Source: Candidatus Omnitrophota bacterium
Lineage (GTDB): Bacteria > Omnitrophota > Gorgyraeia > Gygaellales > Profunditerraquicolaceae
Direction of reading: 5' to 3'
DNA length: 37,666 nucleotides
Assembly (NCBI GenBank): GCA_016214325.1
Contig: JACROS010000027.1
Span: forward strand, 1,157-38,822
Part shown: positions 20,128 through 29,532 of the stretch, piece by piece
How positions within the stretch are numbered: the stretch's first letter is position 1
Layout: the number at the start of each line of letters is the position of its first letter
Notes under the pieces: model-generated
The model's input: only the letters and a program-made list of their open reading frames with translations
Told to the model about the DNA's origin: nothing
The model's database searches: none
Translations under genes and position numbers: made by a program

Positions 20128-22568
20128 AAGCTGATATTTTAAGAAAGAAATTCTTAGATTTTTTTAAGAGTAAAAAACATCGTATTGTTGAAAGCGATTC
20201 TTTGGTGCCCAAAGATGACCCTACGGTTTTATTTACACCCGCCGGTATGAATCAGTTTAAGAAAGAGTTTCTAGGTTTTGATTCTGGTTTTAAACGTGCG
20301 GTGACATCTCAGCGTTGTTTGCGCACTGATGATTTGGACAAAGTTGGTAAAACTACCGGGCATCATACTTTCTTTGAAATGCTTGGGAACTTTTCTTTTG
20401 GCGATTATTTTAAGCGCGATGCTATTTTATGGGCCTGGGAGTTTTTAACAGAAGAGTTAAAAATTAGCTCTAATAAGCTCCGGGTTACAGTTTACAAGGA
20501 TGATGATGAGGCTTATGGTATTTGGCTTAACGATGTAAAAGTCCCTAAAGAAAAGATTATTAAGTTAGGTGATAAAGATAATTTTTGGCCATCTGAGGCA
20601 AAAGAAAAAGGGCCAAATGGCCCTTGCGGCCCTTGTTCAGAAATCTTTTATGATTTTGGCAAAGAAACAGGTTGTGGCGAATCGGTGTGTGACCCGTCGT
20701 GTAGTTGCGGCAGATTTGTAGAAATCTGGAATTTGGTTTTTACGCAATTTAACCGAAAAGAAGGCGGAAAACTCGAAGCTCTGCCAAATAAAAATATTGA
20801 CACTGGCATGGGCCTTGAACGTTTGGCTGCTGTGATGCAGGGAGCAGTAAATAATTTTGAAACGGACTTGTTTAAGCCTTTAGTAGATGAGGTAATTTCT
20901 AATGCTAAAGATTTCCTTCCAGAGAATAAAAAGATTGCTTATGCAATTGCTGATCATTTAAGAGCCATTGTTTTTTCTATTTTTGACGGAGTGCTTGCTT
21001 CTAACGAAGGAAGAGGTTATGTGGTTAGAAAACTGATTCGTAAAAGCGCATTGCATCTAAGAAATCTTGGGATTAAACAACCTTTTTTATATAAGCTCGT
21101 TCCTGTTTTGTCTGGGATAATGCAAGATCCTTATCCTGAGCTTATCGAGCGCAAAGAAGATATTTCTGAAGTGATTCTCTCAGAAGAAAAAAGCTTTATT
21201 GCTACGCTTAATTCAAGTGAAAGCTTGTTAAAGGAAAAATTTTCAGCACTTATCAAGAATCAAAATCCAGAGAAGGCTGGTAAACTGGCTTTTCAGTTGT
21301 ATGACACTTATGGTATGCCCTTGGAATTAACTGTTGATTGGATGGAGAAAAACGGAGTTAAATTTTCGCAGCAGGCATTTGATCAGGAGCTTGAAACTCA
21401 AAAAAACCGCTCAAAAACCAAGAGCGCAATGAAAGGCGATGTTTTTGCGGTTAAAGACTTGGATTATGGAGTAAAAGAAACCAAATTTTCAGGATATAAA
21501 AAGTTTTCTCTTGAGTCTCAAATTTTAAAAGTTTACAAAGGAAATAGTGAATTAAAGAAGCTGTCTTGTGGGGATGAGGGCATAATTATATTAAATGAAA
21601 CTCCATTTTATGCTGAATCAGGTGGTCAGGCAGCTGATACAGGAGTCATTAAAAAAGGGAAAAACGTTTTTGAAGTTCTGGATACAAGGAAATCTGGAAA
21701 TGTAATTTTGCATATCGGTAGAGTGAAATCTGGAAGTTTTAAAAAGAAAGATTCAGTGCAGGCTGAAATTAATACTGAACGCAGGCTTTCAATTGCCAGA
21801 AATCATACAGCTACACATTTATTGCAGGCGGCTTTAAGAAAAGTTTTGGGCCAACATGTTCAACAGCAGGGTTCTTTGGTTTCAGAAGAAAGGCTGCGTT
21901 TTGATTTTACCGTAGTTTCAGTCGGAGATCTTTCAAGAGAACTTTGCGGTGGCACTCATTTGGGCCAAACTGGCCAGATTGGGCTTTTTAAAATATTACA
22001 AGAAACTTCAGTTGCCAGTAATGTGCGCCGCATTGAAGCAGTAACCGGGATTTTTGCATATAAGAAAGTTAAGGAAGATGAAGAGATTATTTCTGATGTT
22101 GCAAAATTATTTAATGTCGGACGCGGAAGTATTCTTCAGGAGGCCCAGAAGCGTGCTGTGCGTTTAAAAGAGTTAGAAAAACAATTAAGCGCCCAGAAAT
22201 TAAGTTCGGTGAAGAATTCTCTGGATGATTTAATTAAAGATGCCCAGAATGTAAATGGAAAATCTTTGATAATAAAAGTTTTTGAAGATGTCCATATGGA
22301 ATTATTGCGTAAAAACATAGATTTGTTAAAGGAAAAAACCCAAAATGCAATTATTGCGCTTGCGTCAGTAAATCAGGGGAAAGTGTTGTTGGTTATGGGC
22401 ATAACTACGGATCTTTGTGAAAAAGGGCTTGACGCTGGCAAACTTGTCCGCGATGTTTCTGGTTTAATTGGAGGAAGCGGCGGAGGAAGAAGAGATTTTG
22501 CTCAAGCAGGGGGGACTAAGCCAGAGAATCTAGATCAGGCTTTCCAAAAATTAAGAGAAATACTATGA
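20124..22568 (+). CDS. alaS: Alanyl-tRNA synthetase with an apparent internal deletion in the editing/SAD region
   Basis: FTPAGMNQFKKEFLG, TGHHTFFEMLGNFSFGDYFK, GNPGPCGPCSEIF-like, RNHTATHLLQAALRKVLG, ELCGGTH, C-terminal GGSGGGRRDFAQAGG. Confidence 0.96.
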   Translation: MKADILRKKFLDFFKSKKHRIVESDSLVPKDDPTVLFTPAGMNQFKKEFLGFDSGFKRAVTSQRCLRTDDLDKVGKTTGHHTFFEMLGNFSFGDYFKRDAILWAWEFLTEELKISSNKLRVTVYKDDDEAYGIWLNDVKVPKEKIIKLGDKDNFWPSEAKEKGPNGPCGPCSEIFYDFGKETGCGESVCDPSCSCGRFVEIWNLVFTQFNRKEGGKLEALPNKNIDTGMGLERLAAVMQGAVNNFETDLFKPLVDEVISNAKDFLPENKKIAYAIADHLRAIVFSIFDGVLASNEGRGYVVRKLIRKSALHLRNLGIKQPFLYKLVPVLSGIMQDPYPELIERKEDISEVILSEEKSFIATLNSSESLLKEKFSALIKNQNPEKAGKLAFQLYDTYGMPLELTVDWMEKNGVKFSQQAFDQELETQKNRSKTKSAMKGDVFAVKDLDYGVKETKFSGYKKFSLESQILKVYKGNSELKKLSCGDEGIIILNETPFYAESGGQAADTGVIKKGKNVFEVLDTRKSGNVILHIGRVKSGSFKKKDSVQAEINTERRLSIARNHTATHLLQAALRKVLGQHVQQQGSLVSEERLRFDFTVVSVGDLSRELCGGTHLGQTGQIGLFKILQETSVASNVRRIEAVTGIFAYKKVKEDEEIISDVAKLFNVGRGSILQEAQKRAVRLKELEKQLSAQKLSSVKNSLDDLIKDAQNVNGKSLIIKVFEDVHMELLRKNIDLLKEKTQNAIIALASVNQGKVLLVMGITTDLCEKGLDAGKLVRDVSGLIGGSGGGRRDFAQAGGTKPENLDQAFQKLREIL

Positions 22569-23791
22569 AAATAATCCGTTTTACGAGTAAAAAGCTGGAC
22601 AAAATTTATAACCGCGGCCAAGCAAAAAATAAACGTGTAGAAGAAAAAGTTGCGAAAATTATTGAGGACGTTAGGCTTTTTGGCGACGAGGCTGTTTTGA
22701 AATATACTCGAAAGTTTGATAAAGTAAAAATGACCCAAAGGCAGTTAAAGGTTTCTCAAATAGAAATTAGCGGAGCCTATCAGAATATTAGCCCGAATTT
22801 TGTTTCGACTCTTAAGGTTGTAATTGATAATGTGAATCGTTTTTATCGCAAGACCCTTAAGAAATCTTGGCGGATAAAAGACGCAGATGGGGTTATTTTA
22901 GGAGAAAATTATACCGCACTTGAAAAAGTGGGAGTTTATATTCCTGCAGGAACTGCTCCTTTGGTTTCTACTGTTTATATGACCGTGCTTCCGGCAAAGA
23001 TTGCTGGTGTGAAAAAAATTGTTTTAATCAGCCCGCCGGATAAAAATGGATTTATTAACCCGCATATTTTGGTTGTGGCTGACCTTTTAAAGGTAGATGA
23101 AATTTATCGCGTAGGTGGAGCACAAGGGATAGCTGCTCTTAGCTATGGCACAAAGACAATTCCCAGGGTAGATAAAATAGTCGGCCCGGGCAATGTCTAT
23201 GTTAGTGAAGCTAAGCGGCAAGTTTTCGGGATAGTTGATATTGATATGATTGCCGGGCCCACAGAGCTTGTGATAATTGCAAACAGAAGCGCAGAAGCAA
23301 AATTTATTGTTGCAGATTTACAGGCGCAGGCAGAACATGCAAAAGGTTTGGCTATTCTTGTAACTAATTCAAAGAGCCTGGCAAAGGAAGTAAAATCACG
23401 GCTTGATGGAGCCAATGGTTTTATTGTTTTGACCAAGAATTTAGAGCAGGCAGCAGAAATTGTTAATAAAATTGCGCCTGAACACCTGGAGGTTTTTGTA
23501 AATAACCCGCAGCGTTTGTTAAAGCAAATTAAAAATGCCGGAGCAATATTTTTGGGCCCATACAGCCCTGCGGCAGTGGGTGATTATGTTGCTGGACCCA
23601 GCCATGTGCTTCCAACTGCAGGAACAGCGCGGTTTTTTTCCGGTTTGTCCGTTTATGATTTTCAGAAAAGCAGCCACGTGATTAGCTATTCTAAAAAGGC
23701 GCTTGAGAAAATAAAAGAACCACTTGAGAAAGTTGCTGGAATAGAGGGGTTAAGTAAGCATTTGGAGTCAGTAAAAGCAAGGTTTATCTAG
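22565..23791 (+). CDS. hisD: Histidinol dehydrogenase
   Basis: VGVYIPAGTAPLVSTVYMTVLPAKIAGV, VGGAQGIAALSYGT, KIVGPGNVYV, DLQAQAEH, GDYVAGPSHVLPT. Confidence 0.96.
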   Translation: MKIIRFTSKKLDKIYNRGQAKNKRVEEKVAKIIEDVRLFGDEAVLKYTRKFDKVKMTQRQLKVSQIEISGAYQNISPNFVSTLKVVIDNVNRFYRKTLKKSWRIKDADGVILGENYTALEKVGVYIPAGTAPLVSTVYMTVLPAKIAGVKKIVLISPPDKNGFINPHILVVADLLKVDEIYRVGGAQGIAALSYGTKTIPRVDKIVGPGNVYVSEAKRQVFGIVDIDMIAGPTELVIIANRSAEAKFIVADLQAQAEHAKGLAILVTNSKSLAKEVKSRLDGANGFIVLTKNLEQAAEIVNKIAPEHLEVFVNNPQRLLKQIKNAGAIFLGPYSPAAVGDYVAGPSHVLPTAGTARFFSGLSVYDFQKSSHVISYSKKALEKIKEPLEKVAGIEGLSKHLESVKARFI

Positions 23792-23818
23792 GCCAATAAC
23801 TTAAGGAAGGATAGGATA

Positions 23819-24373
23819 ATGAAAAAAAGATCTGCAGTAATTAAAAGAAATACTAAGGAAACAGAGATTACTGTTAAACTAAATATTGACGGAGCAGGAA
23901 AAACCAAAATCAATACAGGGATTGGAATTGAGATTGCCGCAAAAGGCGATTTAAATATCGATAAACATCATACTAATGAGGATATTGGAATTACGCTGGG
24001 CCAGGCTTTTAAAGAAGCATTAGGGGTCAAGAAAGGCATTAACAGGAATGGAACTGCTTGTTGGCCGATGGAAAAAGTGCTTTCTTGCGTGTCGCTTGAT
24101 ATTTGTGGAAGGCCATTTTATAAGTTTTCTGCAAATGTCGGCGAAGGGACAAAAGATGAAAGCGGTTATTCTTTAAAAGAAGCAGAGCATTTCTTTGAGG
24201 CATTTGCAAATCATTTGGGGATGAACTTGCATATTAAGGTTGAGCCAACGGTTTATGATTTGCACACGACGCTTGAGCCTGTTTTTAAGGCGCTTGGAAA
24301 ATCTTTATCAGAAGCTTGTCAGATTAATCCTCGCAGGAAAGATGTTCCTTCCACAAAGGGCGTGATTGATTAA
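23819..24373 (+). CDS. hisB: Imidazoleglycerol-phosphate dehydratase-like protein, divergent/shortened
   Basis: RNTKETEITVKLNIDGAGKTKINTGIG, KHHTNEDIGITLGQAFKEALG, EHFFEAFANHLGMNLHI, DVPSTKG; lacks the F(L/F)DHML segment. Confidence 0.85.
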   Translation: MKKRSAVIKRNTKETEITVKLNIDGAGKTKINTGIGIEIAAKGDLNIDKHHTNEDIGITLGQAFKEALGVKKGINRNGTACWPMEKVLSCVSLDICGRPFYKFSANVGEGTKDESGYSLKEAEHFFEAFANHLGMNLHIKVEPTVYDLHTTLEPVFKALGKSLSEACQINPRRKDVPSTKGVID

Positions 24374-24374
24374 A

Positions 24375-24983
24375 ATGATTGCAATTATTGACTACGGCAT
24401 GGGTAATATTCATAGTGTGAATAAGGCCCTGCAGGTAAGTGGCGCAAAAACATTAATTACCAATAAAGCTGAGGATATCAAATCTTGCGATAAGGCAGTG
24501 CTTCCGGGCGTAGGGGCTTTTGATGATGCTGTTTTAGAATTAAAGAAGCAGAATTTAATTGAACCGATTCTTGAACATGTAAGAAACGGAAAGCCTTTTT
24601 TAGGTATTTGTTTGGGTATGCAGCTTTTGTTTGATGAAAGCGCTGAGGCCAAAAAAGAAAAAGGCCTAGGTATTTTAAAAGGGAAGGTTAAAAAATTTAA
24701 ACACAGCCACGATTTAAAGGTTCCTCATATGGGATGGAACCAGCTAAAAATTATTGGCGCATGTCCTTTGTTAAGGGATGTTCCTGAGAATTCTTTTGTT
24801 TATTTTTGTCATTCGTATTATCCAGATCCCCTCGATAAAGGAGTTATTGCCGCCTTAACAAACTACGGGCAAGATTTTGCTGCAATAGTCTGGAAAGAAA
24901 AGATTTTTGGAATGCAGTTTCATCCGGAGAAGAGCCAAAGTATCGGTTTAAAAATGATGGAAAACTTTGTTAATCTATGTTGA
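24375..24983 (+). CDS. hisH: Imidazole glycerol phosphate synthase subunit HisH
   Basis: IIDYGMGNIHSV, LPGVGAFDDA, FLGICLGMQLLF, KVPHMGWNQL, FGMQFHPEKSQ. Confidence 0.96.
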   Translation: MIAIIDYGMGNIHSVNKALQVSGAKTLITNKAEDIKSCDKAVLPGVGAFDDAVLELKKQNLIEPILEHVRNGKPFLGICLGMQLLFDESAEAKKEKGLGILKGKVKKFKHSHDLKVPHMGWNQLKIIGACPLLRDVPENSFVYFCHSYYPDPLDKGVIAALTNYGQDFAAIVWKEKIFGMQFHPEKSQSIGLKMMENFVNLC

Positions 24984-25696
24984 TTATTCCTGCAATTGAT
25001 TTAAAAGATGGTTGTGTAGTCCGTTATGTCCAAGGAAGGACGGATAAGAAGGTTTATTCAAAAGATCCTCTAAAGACTGCCAAGCATTGGGCCAGGCAAG
25101 GCGCAGAATTTCTGCATATAGTAGATTTAGACGGCGCGTTTTCTGGAGTACCAAAGAATATTCATTTAGTAAAAGAAATTGCCAAGAGTATTAATATTCC
25201 TGTTGAATTTGGTGGCGGAGTTAGGGATATGGAAACAATTACTTCTTTATTGGATGCTGATGTAAAGAGAGTGATTTTAGGGACTAAGGTAGTTGAAGAT
25301 AAAATATTTCTTGAAAATGTTTTGAAGAAATTTAAAGACAGGATTATTATAGGTGTTGATGCAAAAGAAAACAAAGTAATGATTAAGGGTTGGAAAGATG
25401 CTTCAAACGCAGAAGATCTTACAGCTTTTGCAAATTTATTAAAAGAAAAAGGGTGCAATGAAATTATTTATACGGATACTTTAAAAGACGGCACCTTGAC
25501 TGGGCCAAATATAAAAGGGATCAAGTCGCTTTTAAAAGAAACAGGAATAAAGATAATTGCATCAGGCGGAATTTCTTGCCTTGAGGATTTACGTAAGCTA
25601 AAATTGCTTGAAAAGCAAGGGGTGACCGGGGTAATTGTAGGCAAGGCACTGTATGAAGGAAAATTTACTTTAGCCGAAGCGCTTAAGTTTTCTTAG
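24977..25696 (+). CDS. hisA: Phosphoribosylformimino-5-aminoimidazole carboxamide ribotide isomerase
   Basis: IIPAIDLKDGCVVRYVQG, FLHIVDLDGAFSG, EFGGGVRD, IASGGIS. Confidence 0.95.
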   Translation: MLIIPAIDLKDGCVVRYVQGRTDKKVYSKDPLKTAKHWARQGAEFLHIVDLDGAFSGVPKNIHLVKEIAKSINIPVEFGGGVRDMETITSLLDADVKRVILGTKVVEDKIFLENVLKKFKDRIIIGVDAKENKVMIKGWKDASNAEDLTAFANLLKEKGCNEIIYTDTLKDGTLTGPNIKGIKSLLKETGIKIIASGGISCLEDLRKLKLLEKQGVTGVIVGKALYEGKFTLAEALKFS

Positions 25697-25718
25697 GCGT
25701 TACAAAAAGGGGGTTGGT

Positions 25719-26195
25719 ATGAGTAAAAAGATTTTGTTTTTGTTGGTGGCAGTAGGTTTTTTATTTTCTTTAACTGGATGTGCAACTGCAAGAAAACAAA
25801 AAGAACTTGAAATCCAAGGACTCAAGAACCAGATCTCTGTTTTAGAGGCACAAGTGCAATCAAAAGAAGAAGAAATTAATAGTTTAAGAGATTCCATAAA
25901 TAAAATTGAAGAAGAAAAGAGCGCTTTGTCTGCACAGGTACAGCAAAGTGAAGTAAAACGTTCCACTAGAAAACAATGTGTTAAAGAAGTAAAAAGTCGT
26001 CCAACTGTTAAACAAATTCAAACAGCATTAAAGAATGCTGGTTTTGATCCTGGTGCAATTGACGGAAAATTTGGTAATTCTACTCGTGAAGCGATAATAG
26101 CCTTTCAAAGGTCGCATAATTTGCCTGCAAACGGAAGGGTTAGATCAAAGACATGGGGTTTGTTAAAAGGGTATTTGGACAAAACAATTAAATAA
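25719..26195 (+). CDS. Lipoprotein with coiled coil and C-terminal peptidoglycan-binding (PG_binding_1-like) domain
   Basis: Lipobox LTGC; coiled coil; IQTALKNAGFDPGAIDGKFGNSTREAIIAFQRSHNLPANGRV. Confidence 0.85.
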   Translation: MSKKILFLLVAVGFLFSLTGCATARKQKELEIQGLKNQISVLEAQVQSKEEEINSLRDSINKIEEEKSALSAQVQQSEVKRSTRKQCVKEVKSRPTVKQIQTALKNAGFDPGAIDGKFGNSTREAIIAFQRSHNLPANGRVRSKTWGLLKGYLDKTIK

Positions 26196-26198
26196 CAA

Positions 26199-27062
26199 AT
26201 GTTAACAAAGCGAATTATTCCATGCCTTGATATTAAAGACGGCAGGGTGGTTAAGGGTGTTAAGTTTCTTGGCTTAAAAGATGCAGGGGATCCTGTTGAG
26301 GTAGCCAAGATTTATGATAAAGAAGAAGCTGATGAGCTAGTATTTTTGGATATTACTGCAAGTTTTGAAAAGCGTAAAACCTTAATTGAGCTTGTAGAAC
26401 AGATTGCTAAGAATATCTTTATGCCTTTTACCGTCGGTGGTGGGGTTGGGGATATTGCTGATATTAGAAATATTCTTAATGCTGGGGCTGAGAAGGTTTC
26501 TGTTAATACTCAGGCAGTAAAATTTCCACAGTTAATATCAGAGTCAGCAAGGCGTTTCGGCAGTCAGAGTATTGTAGTAGCAATAGATGCGAAGTTGGTC
26601 ACCAGTCACCAGTCACCGGTCACCGGTAATGGACAAGAGACAGGAGACCCCTCGACTCGGCTCGGGGTAAACAGGAGACCCCTCGACTCGGCTCGGGGTA
26701 AACAGGAGACAGACAAGTGGGAAGTTTATATTAATGGAGGCAGGACTCCCACTGGCCTTGATGCTGTTGACTGGGCAAGAAAAGTAGCAAAGCTAGGTGC
26801 AGGCGAGATACTATTAACTAGCATGGATTACGATGGGACAAAAGACGGTTTTGATATTAAATTAACTAAGGCGATTACTGAGGCAGTGAGTATTCCTGTT
26901 ATTGCTTCAGGCGGAGCAGGAAAACCAGAACATTTTTCTGAGGTTTTTTCCAAAACTTCTGCTGATGCAGGGTTGGCTGCTTCAATTTTTCATTATCAGG
27001 AATATTCGGTAAGACAGGTTAAAGAGTATTTAAGGAGCAAAGAAATCCCAGTGCGTTTATAA
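26199..27062 (+). CDS. hisF: Imidazole glycerol phosphate synthase subunit HisF with repeat-derived loop insertion
   Basis: [76 protein letters not shown]. Confidence 0.95.
   Translation: MLTKRIIPCLDIKDGRVVKGVKFLGLKDAGDPVEVAKIYDKEEADELVFLDITASFEKRKTLIELVEQIAKNIFMPFTVGGGVGDIADIRNILNAGAEKVSVNTQAVKFPQLISESARRFGSQSIVVAIDAKLVTSHQSPVTGNGQETGDPSTRLGVNRRPLDSARGKQETDKWEVYINGGRTPTGLDAVDWARKVAKLGAGEILLTSMDYDGTKDGFDIKLTKAITEAVSIPVIASGGAGKPEHFSEVFSKTSADAGLAASIFHYQEYSVRQVKEYLRSKEIPVRL
26597..26710. repeat. Repeat cluster inside hisF: four RGTCACC heptamers plus two tandem copies of a 31-bp unit
   Basis: ggtcacc-agtcacc-agtcacc-ggtcacc (26597-26624); caggagacccctcgactcggctcggggtaaa at 26641-26671 and 26672-26702, then partial caggagac. 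Confidence 0.93.
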
Positions 27063-27082
27063 TTGAATCAGGAGAAAGGAAA

Positions 27083-27430
27083 TTGATGAAAAAACAGAAT
27101 GAAAAACAAAAATTAAGCATTAGATCGTTAAAGTTTGATGACAAAGGATTGATCCCTGCAATTATACAGGATTATAAGAACGACGAGGTTTTGATGCTGG
27201 CTTATATGAATAGAGAATCAGTGCGCAGAACTATGAAATTAAAGAAGACGTGTTTCTGGTCTCGTTCACGCAAGGTTTATTGGGTAAAAGGTGAAACTTC
27301 AGGGCATTTTCAGTTTGTAAAATCAATTGCATACGACTGTGATATGGATGCTTTGTTAATTAAGGTTCGTCAGATTGGCGTAGCTTGCCATACTGGAAAT
27401 AGGAGTTGTTTCTACAGGAAATTAAAATAA
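27083..27430 (+). CDS. hisI: Phosphoribosyl-AMP cyclohydrolase
   Basis: [60 protein letters not shown]. Confidence 0.95.
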   Translation: MMKKQNEKQKLSIRSLKFDDKGLIPAIIQDYKNDEVLMLAYMNRESVRRTMKLKKTCFWSRSRKVYWVKGETSGHFQFVKSIAYDCDMDALLIKVRQIGVACHTGNRSCFYRKLK

Positions 27431-28923
27431 TGGAATATCCATCTTTAAAAGATTTTGCAAAATGTGTTAAGAAAGGCAATGTTATCCCGGTTTATCGAGA
27501 GATAAATGCAGATCTTGATACTCCTGTTTCAGCATTCTTAAAGATTAAGAAGGATAATTTTTCTTTTCTTCTTGAGTCGGTGGAAGGGCAAGAAAAGATT
27601 GCAAGGTTTTCTTTTTTAGGGAGTAATCCTTCTTTGGTTTTTAAGAGTAAAGGTAAATCCATAGAAATTATTTATCCGCATAAGAATCTTACAGAGCGTT
27701 TTATTTCTGACCAGACGCCTCTAAAAGAAATTAAAAAGATAATGCAGGATTTTAAAGTTGTGAATATCCCTGGTTTACCTCGTTTTTATGGTGGGTTAGT
27801 TGGATATCTGAGTTATGATAACGTGCGTTTTTTTGAAACTATTCCTAATAAGAATCCTGATGATTTAAAGCTCCCGGATGCTATTTTTATGCTTACGGAT
27901 ACAATTCTTATTTTTGATCATGTGAATCATACGATAAAAATTGTAAATAATGTAATTTTGCCAAAGAAAAATGGGAAGTTAAGTCTTTTGCAAATAAAGA
28001 AGATTTATGATCAAGCAATAAAACGCCTTGACGCAATTCAGCTTCAGCTTAAAGGCAATCAGCCTATTGGCTCAAAAAATATTTCAAGAAGTTCCTCTTC
28101 GGAGAAGATTGACTCAAATTTTAAGAAAGAGGATTTTAAAACAATTGTCGAAAAAGCGAAAACATACATCAAAAAAGGCGACATTATTCAAGTAGTGCTT
28201 TCGCAGCGTTTCAGGATCAAGACCAATAAAGAACCGTTTGAGATTTACCGCAGTTTGCGTAGCCTTAATCCATCTCCGTATATGTTTTTCTTGAAATTTA
28301 ACGATATAGAGCTCATTGGTTCCTCTCCAGAGATGCTGGTGCGTTGCGAGGAAGGGGTTGTGCAGACTTGTCCGATTGCAGGAACCCGGCCGCGTGGTAA
28401 GAACGAGCTAGAGGACAGGCTGCTTGCAAAAGAACTGCTTAATGATAAAAAAGAAAGAGCAGAACATTTGATGCTTGTTGATTTGGGAAGAAATGATTTA
28501 GGAAGAGTTTGTTTAAAAGGCCAGGTTGAGGTTAGTGATTTTATGCGGGTTGAGAAGTATTCGCATGTAATGCATCTTGTGAGTGAAGTAAGAGGAAAGC
28601 TTGACAGAAAGCATAATGATATCTATGATGTATTGCAGGCTGCGTTTCCCGCAGGCACTGTTTCCGGGAGCCCAAAGATCAGGGCAATGGAAATTATTGA
28701 TGAGCTTGAAAATATCCAGCGCGGCCCATATGCAGGCTGTGTAGGATATTTTAGTTTTTCTCATAATATAGATACTTGTATTACAATTAGGACAATTGTA
28801 GCAAAAAAAGGATTTGCTTACATCCAGGCTGGGGCAGGAATTGTTGCTGACTCGATACCAGAGAAAGAGTATCAGGAGACAGTAAATAAGGCCAAGGCTT
28901 TGGTGGAGGCAATAACAAAATAA
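27430..28923 (+). CDS. trpE: Anthranilate synthase component I
   Basis: GGLVGYLSYDNVRFFE, CPIAGTRPRGK, DLGRNDLGRV, FPAGTVSGSPKIRAMEII; start ATG 27430 preferred over TTG 27406. Confidence 0.93.
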   Translation: MEYPSLKDFAKCVKKGNVIPVYREINADLDTPVSAFLKIKKDNFSFLLESVEGQEKIARFSFLGSNPSLVFKSKGKSIEIIYPHKNLTERFISDQTPLKEIKKIMQDFKVVNIPGLPRFYGGLVGYLSYDNVRFFETIPNKNPDDLKLPDAIFMLTDTILIFDHVNHTIKIVNNVILPKKNGKLSLLQIKKIYDQAIKRLDAIQLQLKGNQPIGSKNISRSSSSEKIDSNFKKEDFKTIVEKAKTYIKKGDIIQVVLSQRFRIKTNKEPFEIYRSLRSLNPSPYMFFLKFNDIELIGSSPEMLVRCEEGVVQTCPIAGTRPRGKNELEDRLLAKELLNDKKERAEHLMLVDLGRNDLGRVCLKGQVEVSDFMRVEKYSHVMHLVSEVRGKLDRKHNDIYDVLQAAFPAGTVSGSPKIRAMEIIDELENIQRGPYAGCVGYFSFSHNIDTCITIRTIVAKKGFAYIQAGAGIVADSIPEKEYQETVNKAKALVEAITK

Positions 28924-28958
28924 CTTATATTAAAACTGAACTGAAAGGAGAAACAAAA

Positions 28959-29195
28959 ATGGCAGTACATGTTCGTTTGAGAAGAATCGGTAAGAACCCA
29001 AAAGGAAAACCTCATTTTAGAGTTTCGGTCTTTGATGAAAGAAAAGGCCGCGACAGTAAAATAATTGAAGAATTAGGTTTTTACAACCCCTTAACCGGTG
29101 AAGCTTCTATTAAAAAAGATAAAATTGAAGCATGGGTAAAAAACGGCGCTCAGCTTTCTGACACTGTGAAAAGTTTGTTAAAGAAAGCAAAATAA
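28959..29195 (+). CDS. rpsP: 30S ribosomal protein S16
   Basis: VRLRRIGKNPKGKPHFRVSVFDERKGRDSKIIEELGFYNP. Confidence 0.96.
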   Translation: MAVHVRLRRIGKNPKGKPHFRVSVFDERKGRDSKIIEELGFYNPLTGEASIKKDKIEAWVKNGAQLSDTVKSLLKKAK

Positions 29196-29231
29196 AATAT
29201 AAATTAACTAAATTAAAAAGGAGTAGATAAA

Positions 29232-29510
29232 ATGCCGCAAGCACAGGCAGTAAATCCGATATTAAACTTGGTGCCATTGGTTTTAATCTTTGTAATCTTT
29301 TATTTCATGCTTATCCGTCCGCAAAAGGCAAAAGAAAGAGAGCATCAGAAAATGCTCGCTAGCCTTGACAAAAATGACGAAGTGATTACCTCTGGCGGTA
29401 TCCACGGCACTGTCATTAACGTTAAAGAAAAATCTGTTGTTATAAGAATAGACGATAATGTAAAAATGGAAGTTGAGAAGAATTGTGTTGCGGTGGTAAA
29501 GAAATCTTAA
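29232..29510 (+). CDS. yajC: Preprotein translocase subunit YajC
   Basis: FVIFYFMLIRPQKAKEREHQKMLASLDKNDEVITSGGIHG; next to secDF. Confidence 0.94.
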   Translation: MPQAQAVNPILNLVPLVLIFVIFYFMLIRPQKAKEREHQKMLASLDKNDEVITSGGIHGTVINVKEKSVVIRIDDNVKMEVEKNCVAVVKKS

Positions 29511-29532
29511 TGCTAGACAGGGAGTAAATATT

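Noticed and set aside
23385-23450. HisD gap of about 11 aa (KSRL-DGANGF) as a separate damaging deletion
   Set aside because: Occurs in a variable helix/loop with catalytic motifs intact; may be ordinary length variation, so mentioned only within the pattern finding.
26597-26710. CRISPR array in hisF
   Set aside because: Units are adjacent tandem repeats with no spacers, only two 31-bp copies, and lie inside a CDS.
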